From positions 1,002,950-1,066,949 of the forward strand of contig JAFKER010000005.1 in NCBI GenBank assembly GCA_017308595.1: a stretch of DNA of 64,000 nucleotides. The letters are read 5' to 3'. The notes under the pieces were generated by a model. The model was not told the origin of the DNA, ran no database searches, and saw nothing but the letters and a program-made list of their open reading frames with translations. The translations under genes were made by a program, and so were the position numbers. The stretch comes from Afipia sp. (GTDB lineage: Bacteria; Pseudomonadota; Alphaproteobacteria; Rhizobiales; Xanthobacteraceae). Of the stretch, positions 8,314-18,953 are shown in pieces (position 1 is the first letter of the stretch; each line of letters starts with the position of its first letter).

Positions 8314-10683
8314 TCACGCCATCTTCGCCTTCCGGCCATCCTGAATCGCGCGCCAGACCTTTTCCGAGGTGAGCGGCATGTCGATGTTTGTCACGCCTTC
8401 ATCGGATAATGCATCGAGAACTGCATTGACGATGCTAGCGAGGCTTCCCGCGCAACCTGCTTCGCCGCATCCCTTGGTGCCGAGCGGATTCGAGGTTGCA
8501 GGCGAGGGATAATTGCTGAGCGTCATGGACGGAATGTCGCCAGCACGCGGCAGCGCGTAGTCCATGAACGAGCCGGTCACCGGCTGGCCGCTGTCGTCAT
8601 ACGTGACGCATTCCATCAATGCCTGGCCGATGCCCTGCGCCACGCCACCATGGATTTGCCCTGCGACGATCATCGGATTCACCACAGTGCCGAAATCGTT
8701 GACGCCGTTGTAGCGGATGATCTGCACAACGCCGGTGTCGGGATCTATCTCGACCTCGGCGACATGACAGCCGTTGGGAAATGTCGAAGGAACGCCCTTC
8801 GTGGTGTGATCCACATCGAGCGAGGAGGGTGCGCCTTCCGGCATCTTGGAATCCCGCAGCTTTGACGCAAGCTCCATGATGCCGATGCCGCGGTCGGTGC
8901 CGGCGATAGTGAATTGCCCGTTAGTGAATTCGATGTCGGCTTCGGACGCTTCGAGAATGTGAGCGGCTGCCTGCTTGCCTTTCTCGATCACCAGTTTCGA
9001 AGCTTCCACGATAGCCGCGCCGCTTGCGGTGATCGAGCGCGAGCCGCCGGTGCCGTTGCCGGTGTGAACAATATCGCTGTCGCCCTGGGTGAGCCTTACG
9101 GCATCAAACGGCACACCAAGCTCGGTTGCGAGCACCTGCGCGAACGGCGTTGCGTGGCCCTGCCCATAGTCGAGCGTACCGGTGATCAGGTTCACTGCGC
9201 CGTCGGCTTCGAAGACGATCTTGCCAAGTTCGGCGCTCGGCGGGGCGGTAATTTCGAGATAGGAGCCGACCGCGATGCCGCGCAGCTTGCCGCGCTTGCG
9301 GCTGTCCTTCTTGCGTTTCGCAAAACCTGCGAGGTCAGCCTGTTCGAGCGCCTTGCTGAACACGGCGGGGAAATCGCCGCTGTCATAGGTGAGGCCGTTC
9401 GCGGCGGAATAGGGAATCTGCGATGGCTTGATGAAATTGCGTTTCCGCAAGCTCAGGCGATCGAGGCCCATTTCATCGGCAGCGCGATCAATCAGTCGCT
9501 CCATGAAATAATTCGCCTCGGGGCGGCCCGCGCCGCGATAGGCGCCCATCAGTGTCGTATTGGTCAGCACGCATTTGATGTCGACGCCGATCAGCGGCAT
9601 CCGATAGACGCTGTTGATGTTCTTGGCGATGTTGAGGGATAGCGGCAGCGGTGCGACACCGGTGATATAGGCGCCGAGATTGCCGTATCCGCGCACGCGC
9701 ACGCCGAGGAACGTGCCATCTGCGGCAAGTGCCAGTTCGCAATGCACGTCCTGGGCGCGGCCGTGGCTGTCGGAGAGAAAGCTGGTCGAACGCTCATCGG
9801 TCCATTTGACGGCGCGGCCAAGCTCGCGCGCGGCGTGAAGAATGCAAATATATTCGGGATAGTTCGTATTCTTCATCCCGAACGAGCCACCGACGTTGCG
9901 CGTGCGCAGGTGTACCTTCTCAGGCGGCACATTCAGCGTTTTGGCCAGCGATAGACGATTGCCCGCGACGCCCTGCGTCGGCACTTCGATGGTGAAGCGC
10001 TGGGTTTTCCTGTCGTAGCTCGCAAGGCCTGCACGCGGCTCCATCGCAACGACCGCGAGGCGAGTGTTGACGATATCGAGGCGCGTGACATGCGCCGCGC
10101 TCGCAAACGCTGCATCGAGTGCCGCGTCATCGCCGGAATGATAGTCGAGAACGACATTGGAGGGGATGTGATCGTAGAGCAGCGGTGCGCCGGGCTTCGC
10201 GGCATCTTCTGCGCTGGTGACCGACGGCAACGGCTCGATATCGACCACAACCGCTTCGCCGGCGTCGCGCGCTTGCGCGAGCGTCTCTGCAACGACGAAG
10301 GCCACGGGATCGCCGACGAAGCGCACCTTGTCGGTCATCAGCGGCAGACGATTGGTCTGCAACAGAGCGGAGCCGTCGCGGTTCTTCAGCGGCAGGCCGA
10401 CGCCGAACGGCGTGTATGCCGCGAGATCCTTGCCGGTCCATACTCCGAGCACACCGGGCATCGTCTTTGCCGCCTCGATGTCGATCCGCTTGATCAGGCC
10501 ATGGGCATGAGTGCTGCGCACGATCCACGCATAGGCCTGACCGGGAAGGTTGATGTCGTCGGTGTAGGTTCCCTTGCCCCGGACCAGTGTGTCGTCTTCC
10601 TTGCGCCGGACAGGCTGGCCGACTCCGAATTTTTGCAGTGCGATATCATTCTCGGCCGAGAGTCCGGATGGATGATCGAGCAT
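8314..10683 (-). CDS. Xanthine dehydrogenase family, molybdopterin-binding subunit
   Basis: The 789-residue protein is the large molybdenum cofactor subunit of the xanthine dehydrogenase / aldehyde oxidase / CO dehydrogenase superfamily. Visible motifs are the N-terminal GQPVRRKEDDTLVRGKGTYTDD, the cofactor contact AYRGAGRPEANYFMERL, SGAAIVEASK, and TKGCGEAGCAGS with the catalytic Glu. The loop AYRGAGRPE differs from AYRCSFR of true aerobic CO dehydrogenases, so a CO substrate is unlikely; an aldehyde or aromatic heterocycle is more probable. No FAD-binding or [2Fe-2S] subunit gene lies next to it, so its electron acceptor partners must be encoded elsewhere. ATG at 10683 is chosen because the family similarity starts there; 30 codons upstream remain open. 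Confidence 0.9.
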   Translation of the reverse strand: MLDHPSGLSAENDIALQKFGVGQPVRRKEDDTLVRGKGTYTDDINLPGQAYAWIVRSTHAHGLIKRIDIEAAKTMPGVLGVWTGKDLAAYTPFGVGLPLKNRDGSALLQTNRLPLMTDKVRFVGDPVAFVVAETLAQARDAGEAVVVDIEPLPSVTSAEDAAKPGAPLLYDHIPSNVVLDYHSGDDAALDAAFASAAHVTRLDIVNTRLAVVAMEPRAGLASYDRKTQRFTIEVPTQGVAGNRLSLAKTLNVPPEKVHLRTRNVGGSFGMKNTNYPEYICILHAARELGRAVKWTDERSTSFLSDSHGRAQDVHCELALAADGTFLGVRVRGYGNLGAYITGVAPLPLSLNIAKNINSVYRMPLIGVDIKCVLTNTTLMGAYRGAGRPEANYFMERLIDRAADEMGLDRLSLRKRNFIKPSQIPYSAANGLTYDSGDFPAVFSKALEQADLAGFAKRKKDSRKRGKLRGIAVGSYLEITAPPSAELGKIVFEADGAVNLITGTLDYGQGHATPFAQVLATELGVPFDAVRLTQGDSDIVHTGNGTGGSRSITASGAAIVEASKLVIEKGKQAAAHILEASEADIEFTNGQFTIAGTDRGIGIMELASKLRDSKMPEGAPSSLDVDHTTKGVPSTFPNGCHVAEVEIDPDTGVVQIIRYNGVNDFGTVVNPMIVAGQIHGGVAQGIGQALMECVTYDDSGQPVTGSFMDYALPRAGDIPSMTLSNYPSPATSNPLGTKGCGEAGCAGSLASIVNAVLDALSDEGVTNIDMPLTSEKVWRAIQDGRKAKMA

Positions 10684-10888
10684 GGTGAATCCGTTGAAAA
10701 TAGGCGATGTGACGCGGGAATAGCGGCATCCCGGTGCGTATTTGCAGGGGTGTATCCAGAAATAGGTCGGCAAAACCAGAACCGCAATGTCCGAAAGGAC
10801 ATGCGCAGGTTGCGCCGCTGACCCACGCTGTTAGACTTTGTTTGAACAGAGTTCGCGGCCCGGATTCCGGCGCTGCAGAGGATATTGC

Positions 10889-11956
10889 ATGACTGAGGAT
10901 GTGCGGCTGCGCGACGGTTCGGGGCCGTCTGTCAGCCCGCCACCAGCGACGGTTGACGAGACGCATGGCCGCGGGGAAACCCGCGTTCATGGCACGGCTT
11001 ATGCCGCGCTCGATCTCGGCACCAACAACTGCCGTTTGCTGATCGCGCGCGTCTCGAATGACGGGTTTCGTGTGATCGATTCCTTTTCCCGGATCATCCG
11101 GCTGGGCGAGGGAATCTCGACCACGGGCCGCATCAGCGATGCCGCCATCTCACGCGCCGTCGGCGCGCTCGGCGTTTGCGGCGACAAGATCCGCGCCAAA
11201 GGCGCGAAGCGGCTGCGCACCATTGCCACGGAGGCCTGCCGGGCGGCAGACAATGCTGACCATTTTCTTGACCTGATCGAGCGCGAGACGGGGATCAAGC
11301 TCGAAGTGATCGACCGCGAAACCGAGTCGACGCTGGCTGCGATCGGCTGTTCGCCGCTGCTCGATCCCAAGGCCAAAGGAGCAATCCTGTTCGATATCGG
11401 CGGCGGCTCAACCGAAGTGGTCAGGATCGAACGGCCCGCCGGACAACCGCATGATGCGCCGGTGAAGGGGCCATGGGTCTCGCTGTCGCTTGGTGTCGTG
11501 ACGCTGGCGGAACGGTTCGGTGGCATGAATGTGACGCGCGAGTCTTATGGTGCAATGGTCGCCGAGGTTGCGGGTCATCTCGCGCCGTTCGCACAACAGC
11601 ATGGGCATGGTCTATCTGGCATGCACCTGCTCGGCACATCCGGAACCGTGACGACGGTAGCGGGTATTCATCTCGGCCTGTCACACTATGACAGGCGGCG
11701 GGTCGATGGTTTGTGGATGAACGATGTGGACATGGACCGCGCCATCACGCGGCTGCTCGACATGACCTATCAGGAGCGCGCGAAGAATGCCTGCATCGGC
11801 ACCGAGCGAGCCGATCTCGTGCTGGCCGGATGCGCTATCCTCGACGCGATCCGCACGGCGTTCCCGCTGCCGCGACTGCGGGTGGCGGATCGCGGTCTGC
11901 GTGAAGGGATGCTGGTCGAGATGATGCGGGCCGACGGCGCGATTGTGAACTGCTAA
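10889..11956 (+). CDS. ppx: Ppx/GppA family phosphatase
   Basis: The 355-residue protein belongs to the ASKHA superfamily exopolyphosphatase / guanosine pentaphosphatase family. The phosphate-1 motif YAALDLGTNNCRLLIA lies near residue 40, TIATEACRAADN and the catalytic Glu region follow, and the phosphate-2 motif GAILFDIGGGSTEVV is near 160. It would hydrolyse polyphosphate or pppGpp in the cytoplasm; sequence alone does not separate the two activities. ATG at 10889 has AGAGGA six bases upstream, better than an upstream TTG/ATG. The first 38 residues are Pro/Gly-rich and probably disordered. RlmE follows 70 bases later, a pairing common in alphaproteobacteria, so the two may be cotranscribed. 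Confidence 0.88.
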   Translation: MTEDVRLRDGSGPSVSPPPATVDETHGRGETRVHGTAYAALDLGTNNCRLLIARVSNDGFRVIDSFSRIIRLGEGISTTGRISDAAISRAVGALGVCGDKIRAKGAKRLRTIATEACRAADNADHFLDLIERETGIKLEVIDRETESTLAAIGCSPLLDPKAKGAILFDIGGGSTEVVRIERPAGQPHDAPVKGPWVSLSLGVVTLAERFGGMNVTRESYGAMVAEVAGHLAPFAQQHGHGLSGMHLLGTSGTVTTVAGIHLGLSHYDRRRVDGLWMNDVDMDRAITRLLDMTYQERAKNACIGTERADLVLAGCAILDAIRTAFPLPRLRVADRGLREGMLVEMMRADGAIVNC

Positions 11957-12026
11957 ATTGATTCACGCGGCGGCGGAAACGTCGTATGGGATGCGTGAAC
12001 GCGTTTTACCGGATCGACCCAATTCC

Positions 12027-12722
12027 ATGGCGAAAGACACCACCGGCCGGCTGCACGTCACCGTCAAGACTGGCGGTAAGCGCAAGCTGTCGTCGAAACT
12101 CTGGCTGGAACGTCAGCTCAACGATCCCTATGTCGCGCAGGCCAAGCGCGACGGCTTTCGCTCGCGTGCGGCCTACAAACTGCAGGAGATTGACGATAAG
12201 CACCGCTTCCTGAAGCGGGGGCAGGTGGTGGTCGATCTCGGTGCCGCTCCGGGCGGCTGGAGCCAGATCGCGGCAAAGCGCGTCGGCGCGGTGGAAGGCA
12301 AGGGCAAGGTGATCGGCATCGATCTCCTGGAGATGCCGGAATTACCCGGCGTGACCTTTGCGCAAATGGATTTTCTCGATGACAGCGCACCCGACAAACT
12401 GCGCGCGATGATCGGCGGCGGCGCTGACGTGGTGATGTCAGACATGGCAGCAAACACCACGGGTCACCGCAAAACCGACCAGTTGCGCATTATTGGCCTG
12501 GTGGAAAGTGCGGCGGCATTCGCATGCGAAATCCTCAATCCGGGCGGCACGTTTCTGGCAAAGGTGTTTCAGGGCGGCGCGGACGCGGATCTGCTGGCGC
12601 AGCTCAAGCGCGACTTTACCAGCGTGAAGCATGTGAAGCCCGCCGCCAGCCGGCAGGATTCATCCGAACGGTATGTGATGGCGCTGGGATTTCGGGGCGA
12701 GAACACGCGGGTTGAAGCGTAG
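12027..12722 (+). CDS. rlmE: 23S rRNA (uridine2552-2'-O)-methyltransferase
   Basis: This 231-residue FtsJ/RrmJ-family enzyme methylates the ribose of U2552 in the 23S rRNA A-loop, helping late 50S assembly. The signature WLERQLNDPYVAQAKRDGFR, with the RNA-binding and catalytic Lys (FRSRAAYKLQEID), is followed by the SAM motif VVVDLGAAPGGWSQ, the catalytic Asp in VVMSDMAANTTGHRKTD, and the catalytic Lys in TFLAKVFQGGAD. ATG at 12027 starts the conserved part; a TTG at 11958 is in frame, but adds residues without similarity. It follows ppx on the same strand and is convergent with an MFS gene 28 bases away. Confidence 0.93.
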   Translation: MAKDTTGRLHVTVKTGGKRKLSSKLWLERQLNDPYVAQAKRDGFRSRAAYKLQEIDDKHRFLKRGQVVVDLGAAPGGWSQIAAKRVGAVEGKGKVIGIDLLEMPELPGVTFAQMDFLDDSAPDKLRAMIGGGADVVMSDMAANTTGHRKTDQLRIIGLVESAAAFACEILNPGGTFLAKVFQGGADADLLAQLKRDFTSVKHVKPAASRQDSSERYVMALGFRGENTRVEA

Positions 12723-12750
12723 TCTCGCCGGAACGACGGCCGGGAATGTT

Positions 12751-14214
12751 TCACCCCAGCTTCTGGTCGCGCGCATCGTGGGTTGATTCCGCCGCGACAG
12801 CTTCCACGGCCTGAGGTGTTGCGATTACCGGAATGCGGTGGCCGGAAATCTCGTGGCCCGCATCTTCCGGCAATTTCCAGAACGAGATGGCCGAGAGCGC
12901 CGACAGAATGGCGACCACGATGAAGGCGGGCCAGAAATCGTTCGCGCTCAGCGCGGTTGAATGATTTGCCATCATCGTGGCTTCGACCGCGAATGCGCCG
13001 ACCGCGACGCCTGCCGAAATCGCAAGCTGCTGGTTGACGCTGACGAGCGTTGTCGCGCGGCTCATCTCGTCGGGCGTCACCTCCGCGTAGGCCATGGTGT
13101 TGATCGCCGTGAACTGCAGCGAGCGGAAGAATCCGCCCACAATCAGGATGATCATAATCAACAGCAATGGCGTTGTTGGTGTGAACAGAGCACAAGCCGC
13201 GAGGAAGAACGAACTCACCACCGCGTTGATGATCAGGATGTTGCGGAAGCCGAAGGTGCGGATGACTCGCGCCGCCAGCGCTTTCATGAAGATGGCGCCG
13301 ACGGCCGAGGCGAATGTCACGAGTCCCGACTTGAACGGCGAGAGACCAAACCCGATCTGCATCAGAAGCGGCAGCAGGAAAGGCAGCGCGCCGATGCCAA
13401 GGCGATACATGAAGCCGCCGGTGAGGCTGGCGCGCAATGTCGGATGCTTGATAAGCGAGAAGTCCAGCACCGGCGAGGCCGTGCGCTTGGCATGAGACAG
13501 ATACAGGCCCATGGCGACGCTGCCGCCCACGATCAGCGCGAGGACGATCTGCCATGGCAGCAGGCCGAGCCCCGCAACCGACAAGCCGAAGGCGAGACCG
13601 GCGACGCCGAGGCCGGCGAGCACCAGACCCACGAAATCAAACCGTTCCGGGTTCTCGCTCTTGATCGGATCGATATATTTCAGCGCCAGCCAGATGCCGA
13701 GCAACCCGATCGGAATGTTGATCAGGAATATCCAGTGCCACGAGAAGTAAGTGGTGATGAAGCCTCCGAGCGGCGGGCCGATCACCGGGCCGATCAGCGC
13801 GGGCATGGTGACCCACGCCATCGCATTGACGAGTGCGCTCTTGTCGATGGAACGCAGGATGACGAGGCGCCCAACCGGAATCATCATCGCGCCGCCGAGG
13901 CCCTGGATGATACGTGCGATGACGAAGTCGGTGATGGATGTCGATAGCGCACAGCAGATCGATCCGATCATGAAAACAAAAATGGCCACGCTGAACACGG
14001 CGCGCGCGCCGAAGCGATCGGCGGTCCAGCCGCTTGCCGGAATGAAGACCGCGAGCGAAAGAAGATAGGACGTGATGGCGAGTTTCAGCGTCAGCGGACT
14101 TGTGCCGATATCCGCGGCGATGGCGGGCAGGGAGGTGGCGATCACGGTCGAGTCCATGTTTTCCATGAACCACGCGCAGGCCACGATCAGCGGTATCAGG
14201 CGTTCCTTCTGCAT
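12751..14214 (-). CDS. MFS transporter, DHA2 family (EmrB/QacA-like drug exporter)
   Basis: The 487-residue inner-membrane protein has about 14 predicted helices. Motif A is seen in GWTADRFGARAVF, the family N-terminal motif in MENMDSTVIATSLPAIAADIG, and the antiporter motif C region in WVTMPALIGPVIGPPLGGFI. These place it in the 14-helix DHA2 proton-driven drug exporter family together with EmrB and QacA. No membrane-fusion partner gene (EmrA-like) is adjacent, so it may work alone. The C-terminal tail of some 50 residues (after FWKLPEDAGHEISGHRIPV) is cytoplasmic. The substrate is unknown. ATG at 14214 is the first residue of the conserved region. Confidence 0.9.
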   Translation of the reverse strand: MQKERLIPLIVACAWFMENMDSTVIATSLPAIAADIGTSPLTLKLAITSYLLSLAVFIPASGWTADRFGARAVFSVAIFVFMIGSICCALSTSITDFVIARIIQGLGGAMMIPVGRLVILRSIDKSALVNAMAWVTMPALIGPVIGPPLGGFITTYFSWHWIFLINIPIGLLGIWLALKYIDPIKSENPERFDFVGLVLAGLGVAGLAFGLSVAGLGLLPWQIVLALIVGGSVAMGLYLSHAKRTASPVLDFSLIKHPTLRASLTGGFMYRLGIGALPFLLPLLMQIGFGLSPFKSGLVTFASAVGAIFMKALAARVIRTFGFRNILIINAVVSSFFLAACALFTPTTPLLLIMIILIVGGFFRSLQFTAINTMAYAEVTPDEMSRATTLVSVNQQLAISAGVAVGAFAVEATMMANHSTALSANDFWPAFIVVAILSALSAISFWKLPEDAGHEISGHRIPVIATPQAVEAVAAESTHDARDQKLG

Positions 14215-16039
<1,825 letters not shown>

Positions 16040-16201
16040 GAGTTTCTGTCCCATTTCGGCCTCAAGGCCCTGCCAGAACAGGAGCGTGCCGCTTTCGCGC
16101 GGCGTTGTATCGCGCGTTTGCGTTTCTTTTCACCGGGTTTCCGGACGCGACGAACCGCAGCTTTTTCGGCGCAATTTTCCCAACATTCAGAGAAGAACAT
16201 T

Positions 16202-16825
16202 ATGGTTGATTGGACAGACGACAGGATCGCAGCGCTTTCGGATCAGGATTTGAAGAACCTGCTCGGCAACGCGGAGAGGAAATCGGTCGCGGATGTCGTC
16301 GAGAAGTGCAAGGCGGAACTCGGCAAGCGCAACGCGCTCAAGCCGCGCAAGGCAGCGAAGCCGCGCTCGGAGCTGAAAGAGTTCGAGCACACGGTCTCCG
16401 AACAGCTTGCCGAGGTCGGCAAGGAGGTCGCGGGCAAGTACGACCTCTCCGAAGAAACCGCCAAGGCGAAGTCGGAAGGCGTGAAGGGGTTCAAGGCTCA
16501 TCGCCTGCTGGACTCCAAGGGTTTCGCCAAGCTCGGCGGAATGCAGCGCGACGGTTCAGTCGCCATTGAGCGCTACATTTCCTATCGCCGCGGTGACAGC
16601 ACGGCATATCTCGGTGTCTTTTTGCTGAAGGACGCACCGGCGGAAGATCACGAATTCCATGTGATCGCTCCGAAGACTTTTCTTGAGGATGGCAAGCCGG
16701 TTGCCGAAATCCGCCCGACCGCGACCGACAAGCAGAAGCAGCCCGCCGACAGCGGTCTTGCGTTCAAGGATCTGCCGAGTGCCGCTGCGGCGTTCGACAA
16801 GGCGCTGGCCAAGCTGACGGCTTGA
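16202..16825 (+). CDS. Conserved hypothetical protein
   Basis: I do not recognise a named family for this 207-residue protein. Residues 1-95 are charged and probably helical (Lys/Glu-rich, including KPRKAAKPRSELKEFEHTV), and residues 95-170 look like a small alpha/beta domain (GGMQRDGSVAIERYISYRRG, LGVFLLKDAPAEDHEFHV). There is no signal peptide or membrane segment, so it is probably cytoplasmic. ATG at 16202 follows AGAGAAGAACATT. It is followed by a strong terminator at 16853-16889, so it ends a transcription unit that may begin at guaB, 162 bases upstream. The codon use is like that of its neighbours. Confidence 0.7.
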   Translation: MVDWTDDRIAALSDQDLKNLLGNAERKSVADVVEKCKAELGKRNALKPRKAAKPRSELKEFEHTVSEQLAEVGKEVAGKYDLSEETAKAKSEGVKGFKAHRLLDSKGFAKLGGMQRDGSVAIERYISYRRGDSTAYLGVFLLKDAPAEDHEFHVIAPKTFLEDGKPVAEIRPTATDKQKQPADSGLAFKDLPSAAAAFDKALAKLTA

Positions 16826-16852
16826 CGGCGGTCGCATCAAGACCGTTTAAAA

Positions 16853-16889
16853 CGCAAAGCGCGGCATGGATGTCATGCCGCGCTTTGCG
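16853..16889 (+). terminator. Rho-independent terminator
   Basis: A perfect 16-bp stem (arms 16853-16868 and 16874-16889) with the five-base loop GATGT is followed by CTTTTGC. It lies 27 bases after the stop of the hypothetical gene and before the next promoter, so it ends the upstream unit. Confidence 0.85.
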
Positions 16890-16961
16890 CTTTTGCATGC
16901 ATGGTCACGCGCAGTTCTCTCGGCTAAACAGTCCTCACGTTCAATAAACCGAGGAAACACC

Positions 16962-17996
16962 ATGTCCCAGTCCGCCAAGCGTATCGTCCTTGCCTCCCGT
17001 CCGGTCGGCGAACCGAAGCCGGAGAATTTCCGCCTTGAGGATTATCCAATCCCGGCGCCGGGAGAGGGGCAGATTTTGCTGCGCACGGTCTGGCTGTCGC
17101 TTGATCCTTATATGCGCGGGCGCATGGATGATGGTCCGTCCTATTCCGCGCCCGTGCCGATCGGCGGCGTGATGGAAGGCGGCACAGTTTGCGAAGTGGT
17201 CGCTTCCAACAATCCGGGCTTTGCCAAGGGCGATTACGTTCTCGCGCATACCGGCTGGCAGCAATATGCGGTGTCGGATGGCAAGGGATTGCGGAAGGTC
17301 GATCCGAAGATCGCGCCGATCTCGACGGCGGTGGGCGTACTCGGCATGCCGGGCATGACGGCCTATACCGGCCTGCTTGAAATCGGCAAGCCGAAGGCTG
17401 GCGAGACAGTGGTGGTCGCGGCGGCGTCCGGCGCAGTGGGTTCGGCTGTCGGCCAGATCGCCAAGATCAAGGGCGCGCGCGCTGTCGGTATCGCAGGCGG
17501 CAAGGAGAAGTGCGATTACGTCAAAAACGAACTCGGCTTCGACGAATGCCTCGACCATCGCGATCCGGACCTTAAGGCCAGGCTGAAGGAAGCTTGCTCG
17601 AAAGGCATCGACGTTTATTTCGAGAATGTCGGCGGCAAGGTGTTCGATGCGGTGCTGCCGCGCCTGAACGATTTTGCCCGCATTCCGGTGTGCGGCCTGA
17701 TTGCCGACTACAACACCATCTTCGGCAAGGATACGCCCACTCCGCCATGGGCCAACACCATCATGCGCTCCATTCTGGTCAAGCGGCTGAACTTCCGCGG
17801 CTTCATCGTGCGCGATTTCGCGGCGATGTATCCGGATTTTATCCGCGACATGCCGCAGTGGCTTCGCGAAGGTAAGCTCAAGCATAAGGAATTCGTGACC
17901 GAGGGGCTTGATAGTGCGCCGTCGGCGTTCATGGGGCTGCTTAAGGGCGCCAATTTCGGCAAGCAGCTTGTGCGCGTCGGCCCGGACAAGCTCTGA
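16962..17996 (+). CDS. NADP-dependent oxidoreductase, leukotriene B4 12-dehydrogenase/CurA type
   Basis: The 344-residue medium-chain dehydrogenase/reductase lacks zinc ligands and matches the prostaglandin reductase / curcumin reductase group. Signatures are RTVWLSLDPYMRGRMDD near the N-terminus, GMPGMTAYTGLLEIG before the cofactor domain, and the nucleotide loop AAASGAVGSAVGQIAK with GIAGGKEKCDY for NADP. Such enzymes reduce the C=C bond of alpha,beta-unsaturated ketones and aldehydes using NADPH. ATG at 16962 follows CGAGGAAACACC. It is flanked by terminators on both sides (16853-16889 and 18007-18044), so it appears monocistronic. Confidence 0.88.
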   Translation: MSQSAKRIVLASRPVGEPKPENFRLEDYPIPAPGEGQILLRTVWLSLDPYMRGRMDDGPSYSAPVPIGGVMEGGTVCEVVASNNPGFAKGDYVLAHTGWQQYAVSDGKGLRKVDPKIAPISTAVGVLGMPGMTAYTGLLEIGKPKAGETVVVAAASGAVGSAVGQIAKIKGARAVGIAGGKEKCDYVKNELGFDECLDHRDPDLKARLKEACSKGIDVYFENVGGKVFDAVLPRLNDFARIPVCGLIADYNTIFGKDTPTPPWANTIMRSILVKRLNFRGFIVRDFAAMYPDFIRDMPQWLREGKLKHKEFVTEGLDSAPSAFMGLLKGANFGKQLVRVGPDKL

Positions 17997-18006
17997 CTAT
18001 GAAAAG

Positions 18007-18044
18007 ACCTCCTTTATCTCGCCTGCCGGTGAGATGAAGGAGGT
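18007..18044. terminator. Bidirectional terminator hairpin
   Basis: A 17-bp stem with two G-U pairs (arms 18007-18023 and 18028-18044) closes the four-base loop TGCC. It begins 11 bases after the stop of the rightward oxidoreductase gene and lies beyond the end of the leftward gene at 18115. The T-runs on either side are short (CTTTTC on the minus side). Confidence 0.75.
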
Positions 18045-18114
18045 TGAAAATTATGACGTGATGAAATGCGCGGCGTCAAAATGCTTCGGTGATGAAATCC
18101 TCGGGACTGGTGCG

Positions 18115-18801
18115 TTACAGCACGCGGTAACGGATCGCGAAGGTGTCGTCGGGAACGCCGCGTGAGGATTCTTTGCCGCTGACTGGCGACACGCGATCGA
18201 CCATGTGCCATGGCCCGAACTCATCCGATGGGCTCGGGTTGGCGGGGAGCCGCAGCCTGAAGGCGCGCTGCGCTTCGCCGGGCAGGCTCAGCACCACCAT
18301 CCTTTCAGCGGTACGAAATCTCAGCGGAACCGAACCGCGCAGCACGGCGCGGCCGTCTGCCATCGCAAGCAGGCTGTTGTCGATCGACGCCAGTGTCTGG
18401 TTTTGATCGGTCAAGAGTTCCACCTGCGCTTCGCGCTTGAGATCAGCGGCGGACGTAGTCTTGGGAAGGCGAATTTCGAATTCTACCGCAGGCGCCTTGG
18501 CCATCATGCCCATATGCGACAGCACGGCGGTCCGCAGGCCATAGCTGCCGGTGGCAAGTGCGCCTGTCATCAACACGACGCCGAGGCTGCGCATGGCGAT
18601 GCCGTGGACAGTGCGGACCTCGCCCTTGATGGCGACGGTGAATGCCACCGCCGTGACAAATCCGGCAATGGCTGCCAGCGGGCCGATCACAATGAATGCA
18701 GCCACGTTGTCCGAGCTTGTCGAGGCTGCGATCATGGCCGCAGCAGCCCAGCTTAGGAGCGCGCCCAGCACGCCCGCCAATATCGAAATGATGTACAGCA
18801 T
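18115..18801 (-). CDS. Hypothetical inner-membrane protein with periplasmic domain
   Basis: The 228-residue protein has three hydrophobic segments at its N-terminus (LYIISILAGVLGALLSWAAA, AFIVIGPLAAIAGFVTAVAF and SLGVVLMTGALATGSYGL). A soluble domain of about 130 residues follows, with VEFEIRLPKT, TDQNQTLASIDNSLLAMADGRAVLRGSVPLRF and a C-terminal FAIRYRVL. The domain is rich in beta-strand-like segments and probably lies in the periplasm. I do not recognise a characterised family. ATG at 18801 opens the first hydrophobic segment; a frame extends 26 codons upstream without clear coding character. The gene is single and ends next to a bidirectional terminator. Confidence 0.7.
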   Translation of the reverse strand: MLYIISILAGVLGALLSWAAAAMIAASTSSDNVAAFIVIGPLAAIAGFVTAVAFTVAIKGEVRTVHGIAMRSLGVVLMTGALATGSYGLRTAVLSHMGMMAKAPAVEFEIRLPKTTSAADLKREAQVELLTDQNQTLASIDNSLLAMADGRAVLRGSVPLRFRTAERMVVLSLPGEAQRAFRLRLPANPSPSDEFGPWHMVDRVSPVSGKESSRGVPDDTFAIRYRVL

Positions 18802-18953
18802 CGCAGCACCCGCCGGTCCGGCCAACGCCGGAACTTGTCCTTTCAGGCATTGGTCGCGGCTGTTGGCGCGCCGGTTCACGAAAGGTGGACAATTGTCAGA
18901 GTGGGAGGGGGCCGCTATAGCGAAGGGACAATATAATTTTTCGGGGGATTTCG

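Noticed and set aside
8914-9642. A 242-codon frame antisense to the molybdenum hydroxylase gene
   Set aside because: It is fully inside a well-supported gene with all family motifs, and has no Shine-Dalgarno or recognisable product.
8314-10683. Aerobic CO dehydrogenase large subunit (CoxL form I)
   Set aside because: The active-site loop reads AYRGAGRPE, not AYRCSFR, and there are no coxMS neighbours.
12961-13947. A 328-codon frame antisense to the MFS gene
   Set aside because: Its product is extremely Arg/His/Asp-rich without any family pattern, while the opposite strand gives a clean 14-helix transporter. High G+C makes such antisense frames long.
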